Positions 59,730 through 64,000 of a stretch of DNA of 64,000 bases are shown here, in pieces (position 1 is the stretch's first letter; every line of letters begins with the position of its first letter). The stretch covers positions 1,550,001-1,614,000 of the forward strand of contig JADJRJ010000028.1 in the NCBI GenBank assembly GCA_016712265.1. Direction: 5' to 3'. The position numbers were made by a program, and so were the translations under genes. The notes under the pieces were generated by a model. The model searched no databases. It was not told the origin of the DNA and saw only the letters and a program-made list of their open reading frames with translations. The DNA comes from Gemmatimonadota bacterium (GTDB lineage: Bacteria; Gemmatimonadota; Gemmatimonadetes; Gemmatimonadales; Gemmatimonadaceae).

Positions 59730-62700
59730 TCACGCGAGAGCGAGCTCCGAGAGGCACGTAAGGATCGCGGGGGCTGGCCCCTTCCGATCCCGCCGGAGTT
59801 TCTCGGTATACGAGGCCCAGAACGCCTTGGCGTACTTTACGCCGCTAGTCAAGGAAATGTGCTTTGCCGCCGCCAGCGCCAGATGGTCCCACGCGCCCCG
59901 CGCCATCACGACAGGCAGCGGTCCCTCAATCCCGGCGTCGACCTCCGCGCCTTCCGCCAACTGAACGCGCGGCGCAAAAACAGCTGGAGGCCGACGCGCT
60001 CCGCCGGCCCATCGAGAGGGTGCGATTCGCAAAGCGAGCGCGCGGAGTATATCACTCGCCTCCAGTGAATAGTCCTCGGCTGGATCTAGGAACGCGAGTT
60101 GACTCAGGATCCAAATGTGACGCCGAAGGGCGAGAGGCTCCGCTGGCTTGGTGAGCTCGCGGGAGCGTTCAACGACTCTGCGAAGTCGGTCCACGCGGCC
60201 GGTGTGCGCGGCTATCTGCGCCAGTCCTAGCAACGTCGCGTGCTCATGCTGGTGATAGGCCAAGTCTGGCCGCATCCGACAGCGCCGTGGAAAGTGGTTC
60301 CCAGGCTTGGTCCGAGGAGCCGACGCGGATCAAGGCATAGGCGGCATGGCGAAGCTCCCGGAGCCTGAGTGCAGGGTTGGTTTGTCGCTCAGTCGAGACG
60401 ACTCTCCTCGTCAGTCCCTGCACTCGTTCCCCGTCACCGCCGATCGCAGCCAGGATGAGTTGAAGGCTCCTGGCTTCGGTGCTGGCTGATGTCGCCGCGA
60501 CTGACTCGACGCGGGCGTACTCCACAGGGAGTGGCCAAGTCCCCAGCGACTCGTCCCAGGCTGCCACGGCCAGAAGCCCAGCATGAGCCCGGAGTGCGTC
60601 CGGTAGACCGTCCGCGTGTAGCGCTGCAACGACGACGGTTGGATTCGGCGGTATGTGACGGTAGAAGTAGTCGGCGCTTGCTTGATAGAGGCTGAGTTCG
60701 ACGTCGACTTTGTCGCCTGCGCTTGAGGTCAGCAGGGCGAGTTCCTCCGTGAGGCTGGCCCAGCTGTTCGCTGCGTATAACGCCCGCAAGAGAAGCAGCT
60801 TGGCCCTGCGGCGCACCTTCTCAGACGAAGCTAGCAGCGCTGCGCGCTTGTGCGACTGCGAGGATTCGTTCGCGAGACCAAGCGACAGTAGAAGCTCGCC
60901 GAGAGTGTTTGCTACCTCAGCGGCTCGGTCGGAGGACCCCGCGAGCTCCCAGCTCTCACTCGCCGTCGCGAGTAGGTCGGGGTCGCGGTTTGCATGGGCC
61001 TCGCGCTCGAGTATTTCGGCCGTACGGATGCGAGCGAATGTCAGGGCACTGGCGGACGCCATTCGCTGGATCACCTCTGCAATAGTCCTATGCCTAAGGC
61101 GGATGGCGGATGAATGCGACAAGACCAATCCCGCGCGCTCCAACTCCTCAAGCGCTGATAAGAACTCCATCGGCGTCAATCCCAACACCCGCGTCACACG
61201 CTCCAGCGTCGCATGCGATTGCAACAGGCTCACCACCAGCAACACCCGCTGCGCATGCTCGCGCAAACCCGCAAACTGCAGCTCGATCAGCCCGCGAATC
61301 GTCGACGGAGGCGCGTCGTCCGATCCCCCGCGACCACGATGGGCCGCCAGCTCCCCCAAGTAGAACGGGTTCCCGGCCGCGGTGGCCGCAAACCGGGTCA
61401 CTTCCGCCGGCGTGAACGGAACCCGATTCCGCTCCGACCAACGCTCCAGGAACGCCACCGCATCGCCCTGCGCCATCGACGGCAACCGCACATGACGCAC
61501 CCGGCCATCCGATCCCGTAATACCCAGCGTCGCATAGAAGTCCGGGAGCTGGCGCGCGGCCATCAGGAGCAACAGCGACCGCTCAGGCAACCGGTGCGTG
61601 ACATCCGTGAAAATGCGCCACGAGGTCTGGTGCAACCGATGCGCGTCGTCGATGAAGATCACCAGGGGCGCCTCCTCCGCGATCGCCGACACCAACTCGG
61701 ACAGCGAATACACCAGCTGGGCATAGGCCAGGTCCGCCGTCATGCCGCTCGAGAGTGGCTGCTGTGGATCCGGGTGCAGCAGCCGGCGCAGGTAATGCAG
61801 GTGCTCCTGGCCACACCCCAACGCCCCGGGCTGGCTTAGCAACATCCCGGTCAATCCCAACAGGCTGGACAGTGGAGCGATGGTGTCGCCAGCTCCGCAG
61901 GTGTAGGTCACCACGAGCCCGCCGTCGAGCACCGCCAGACGCAAGAGCTCCGTGGATGTGCGCGTCTTGCCGATCCCCGCTTCCCCGGTCACCAACGCGC
62001 ATTGCCCCATGCCGCGACGCGTCCCCGCCCACACGTCTCGCAAGCTCCCCAAACTCCTTCGCGCGGCCCACAAAGGGCACCTCGAAGCGCAACGGCATCA
62101 GGGCGTCATCCATCCCCTCCGACACCCGGCGCCGCAACGTCCGCACCGGGATGCGCAACGCGTCGCTGACCTCGCCCACCTCGGATTCGTACCGGTCCAG
62201 CAGCATCAGGGCGTCTACCTTGCTGCCGTCCATCACCAGCGCTTCAGCGAGCGCCAGCGTCGCCGTCTCGTTGAGCGGATCGAGGGCCAGGAGCGCGCGT
62301 GCGAGCTCATGGATGTCGCCAAAACGCGCCTGCGCCCTGGCGTCCACGATCGCAGCGGCCAGCGCTCGTCGACGCACGGCGGCGGCCCGATCGCGCAGCT
62401 CCTCCACCCACTCCCGAAAGGCGCTCCCCAACTGCGACGAGTAGCCGGGTAGGAATGGCTGGGTCCCGATGCGCACCAGCTCGCTGCGATCGATCGGGCC
62501 ATGCAATAGCTCCCGCAAGTCGATCTCGGTGTCATTCTCGTCTATGGAGACGTGACCCGCGCGCAGGTGGATCGGAACCCCAAGCTGGCGCAGGCGATAC
62601 AACGCCTGGCGCAACGAGTGCCGTCCCTGTTCACCCGTGGACGACGGCCAGATGATCCGGCACAGCTCGTCGCGCGCCACCCCACGCGGGTCGGACGCGG

Positions 62701-62797
62701 ACACGTACAGGAGCACCCCGAACAGGATCTCCGCGTCGGGTTCGATCCGGGCAATCGGGGTCTCGAAAACTGGCGGACCGAAAGTGAGCGCGCGCAT
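59730..62797 (-). pseudogene. SARP/BTAD-type regulator with AAA ATPase domain, two frameshifts
   Basis: Originally about 1020 residues. The N-terminal frame (from ATG 62797) has a winged-helix start (ILFGVLLYVSASDP, GVARDELCRIIWPSSTG, HSLRQALYRLRQLGVPIHL) and a BTAD-like helical domain (LAAAIVDARAQARFGDIHEL, EALVMDGSKVDALMLLDRYE). At a C4 run at 62047-62050 one extra base shifts the frame; the next frame carries the P-loop TGEAGIGKTRT, Walker B PLVIFIDDAHRL and helical repeats. A second one-base insertion near 60270 shifts into a third frame that ends at 59730 with RPDLAYHQHEHATLL and a helical tail. Such proteins regulate secondary metabolism or signalling genes. Both shifts are insertions. 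Sequence error cannot be excluded. Confidence 0.72.
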
Positions 62798-63302
62798 AAG
62801 GAGACTCGCGAGCGCGACAAGGTCAACGCCCGAAGAACGGTTGCGCTAATCTGGCATCCGCCGTCACGTAGGCGTCAAGCCACCCCGGGCGGCCTCGTCG
62901 GTTGGCGGTCTTGCCCGAGCCGGACTGGCCAGGGGGCGCCGGCCAGGCGCCGCCCGGATTCCGCCTGCAGCGCCAGGCCAGACCCCCCCGGCGGTGAGCC
63001 CCGACTCCGAGGTCCGGCCCCCTGCGGCATGGAACGCGCGACCGCACCCCCGGTCCCCAGCCGCCTGTCGCGAGGAGGTGTCGCCCGCTCGCGTGTGGCC
63101 ACCCGTGACACCCTCGGACAGGAATCCCCGACGCGAGTTTCCTGCACACCGGGTGCCCCAATTGCTGATGTCCCGGCGACGAGTATTGAGGTAGGATGCA
63201 GGTGCACGCCGGCGCCGCGTGTTGGCGTGGCAGCGTCTGACGCAAGGGATGCAGCGGACCGGTGTGGACGCGGACCCGGTCCGCGACGACAGGGAGGGAG
63301 CT
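62798..63302. other. Long spacer, no gene recognised
   Basis: The 505 bp between the regulator start and the next gene show no convincing protein. An inverted repeat GCGGACCGG (63254-63262) / CCGGTCCGC (63276-63284) lies in the leader of the 63303 gene, and the stretch near 62940-62980 contains short GGCGCC-centred repeats. The divergent promoters of both genes must be here, but I see no good -10/-35 pair. Confidence 0.4.
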
Positions 63303-63790
63303 GTGCGAACGACACTACGATTGATCGGTCACCTCATGGTGGCTGCTACTTATGCAGGAGCGGCGACGGCGGCCGGTGCGCAAACACTCGCGGAGACCCC
63401 AGTGGGGAATCGGGTGCAGCTCACCATTCGCGACTCGTTGCGGCAGGGGCCATTCCAACGCGCGCGCCAGAACGTGATCGGGCAGTTTGTGCGCGCGAAT
63501 ACCGACTCCGTCTGGCTGCGCCTGAGGGGGCACTGGGGAGTTCGGGGGTGGCCCGAACGTCCATCACAAAGGCCCAGGTCAGCACCGGCGCCTCGCGGTG
63601 GAAAAGCTCGCTCCTGCTGGGGGTCGGATGGGGGCTTGGGATGGCGGCGGCCATCGCGATCGATGACCTCGACCATGAGCACGAACACCGGGCGCGGGAC
63701 GCCTGGGTCGGGGCAGGGGTTGGACTCGGCGCTGGACTCGTCGTGGGTGCGACCTGGCCGTTCGAGATGTGGCGAGGGGTCCGCGACTGA
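63303..63790 (+). pseudogene. Small exported glycine-zipper-like protein, one frameshift
   Basis: GTG 63303, with a strong GGGAGGGAG ribosome site, starts a signal peptide (RLIGHLMVAATYAGAATAAGAQ) and a beta-rich segment (VGNRVQLTIRDSLRQGPFQ, GQFVRANTDSVWLRL). Near 63515-63535, which is rich in G runs, the frame must change by one missing base to continue as GVARTSITKAQVSTGASRWK, LLLGVGWGLGMAAAIAID and VGAGVGLGAGLVVGATWPFE, ending at 63790. The two-part layout, strands with an ARTSI-type turn followed by a glycine-rich membrane hairpin, makes a single gene likely. Function unknown. Confidence 0.6.
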
Positions 63791-63892
63791 CCTTGGGGGG
63801 GGCGATGGGGCATCGGCGGGAGGCGGAGGTGTACCTGAGCTCCGCGTCTCGCCGGTCTGGCGCAGGTGGAGGGATCGGCTGACATTCGCGGC

Positions 63893-64000
63893 ATGCAATC
63901 GTCGCCCTTGCTTGCCCTCTTCGTCCTGGCCATCGCCGCCGGCCGGCCGCGCGCCCAGGACGCCGCGCCGCCCAACATCCTGCTCGTCATCACGGATGAC
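63893..64000 (+). CDS. Sulfatase, N-terminal 36 residues only
   Basis: ATG 63893 starts a signal peptide (QSSPLLALFVLAIAAGRPRAQ) followed by PPNILLVITDD, the first metal-binding block of type I sulfatases. The gene runs off the right edge before the C/S-x-P-x-R formylglycine motif, so substrate and activity cannot be judged. Confidence 0.8.
   Translation, partial: MQSSPLLALFVLAIAAGRPRAQDAAPPNILLVITDD

Noticed and set aside
59641..60068. C-terminal extension of the HD-GYP protein in its uncorrected frame
   Set aside because: It reads antisense to the regulator gene and has no protein-like pattern; a one-base shift near 59635 gives a short helical end and a stop at 59725, two bases before the convergent gene ends.
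1..64000. rRNA and tRNA genes
   Set aside because: No stretch with the T-loop consensus and matching acceptor stem, and no rRNA-like sequence, was recognised by eye; a tRNA search program would be needed to exclude them fully.

Overview
The window is about two-thirds G+C, densely coded, and carries many secreted or outer-membrane proteins. Its gene set (S9 prolyl oligopeptidase, DUF2490 barrel, Asp-box/VPS10-like protein, PHP-domain protein, class III PPK2, complete pilMNOPQ) and gene order suggest a Gram-negative soil or sediment bacterium, most likely Gemmatimonadota or a near relative. No rRNA or tRNA gene was recognised, so this placement is inference.

Layout. 1-8.7 kb is mostly minus strand: a secreted BamE-like protein cut by the left edge, an N-acyl-D-amino-acid deacylase, PPK2, an NhaR-type LysR regulator, and an S9 peptidase translationally coupled to a Sua5/TsaC protein. 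8.8-23.1 kb is a mixed block: thioredoxin-like, Spy-like, LysM, hydrolase, Hsp15, hybrid kinase, ECF sigma/anti-sigma, threonine dehydratase, PHP, a dicarboxylate symporter, a large Asp-box protein and a cNMP-binding protein. 23.8-43.2 kb is a type IV pilus locus. It begins with a PilS/PilR-like pair, runs through four overlapping lipid-linked sugar transfer genes (two GT39-like, one TMTC-like, one Dpm1-like GT2), then pilA with its own sigma-54-like promoter and a strong terminator, three minor pilins, pilMNOPQ and a large lipoprotein. 43.2-57 kb is a compact housekeeping run: aroC-aroK-smg(DUF494)-topA-trmFO-xerC-hslV-hslU-argF-bcp-gcvT-mogA-sigma-54 regulator. 57.2-63.8 kb looks different: lower G+C in part, and an HD-GYP gene, a SARP/BTAD-AAA regulator and a small secreted protein that all carry frame disruptions. 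The right edge cuts a sulfatase gene.

The most notable observation is the peroxiredoxin (Bcp) gene at 53240-53698. Its peroxidatic cysteine codon is TGA, followed at the expected distance by a hairpin that fits bacterial SECIS rules, so it is most simply read as a selenoprotein. The gene overlaps argF and has a strong ribosome binding site.

Two DNA-level signals run across the window. The octamer CGTTAGGC is over-represented and accounts for many of the otherwise rare TTA codons (always Leu-Gly). A family of CGTGC-rich intergenic repeats of about 110 bp lies next to a 10-copy 9-bp minisatellite and an 87-bp tandem duplication built from the same words.
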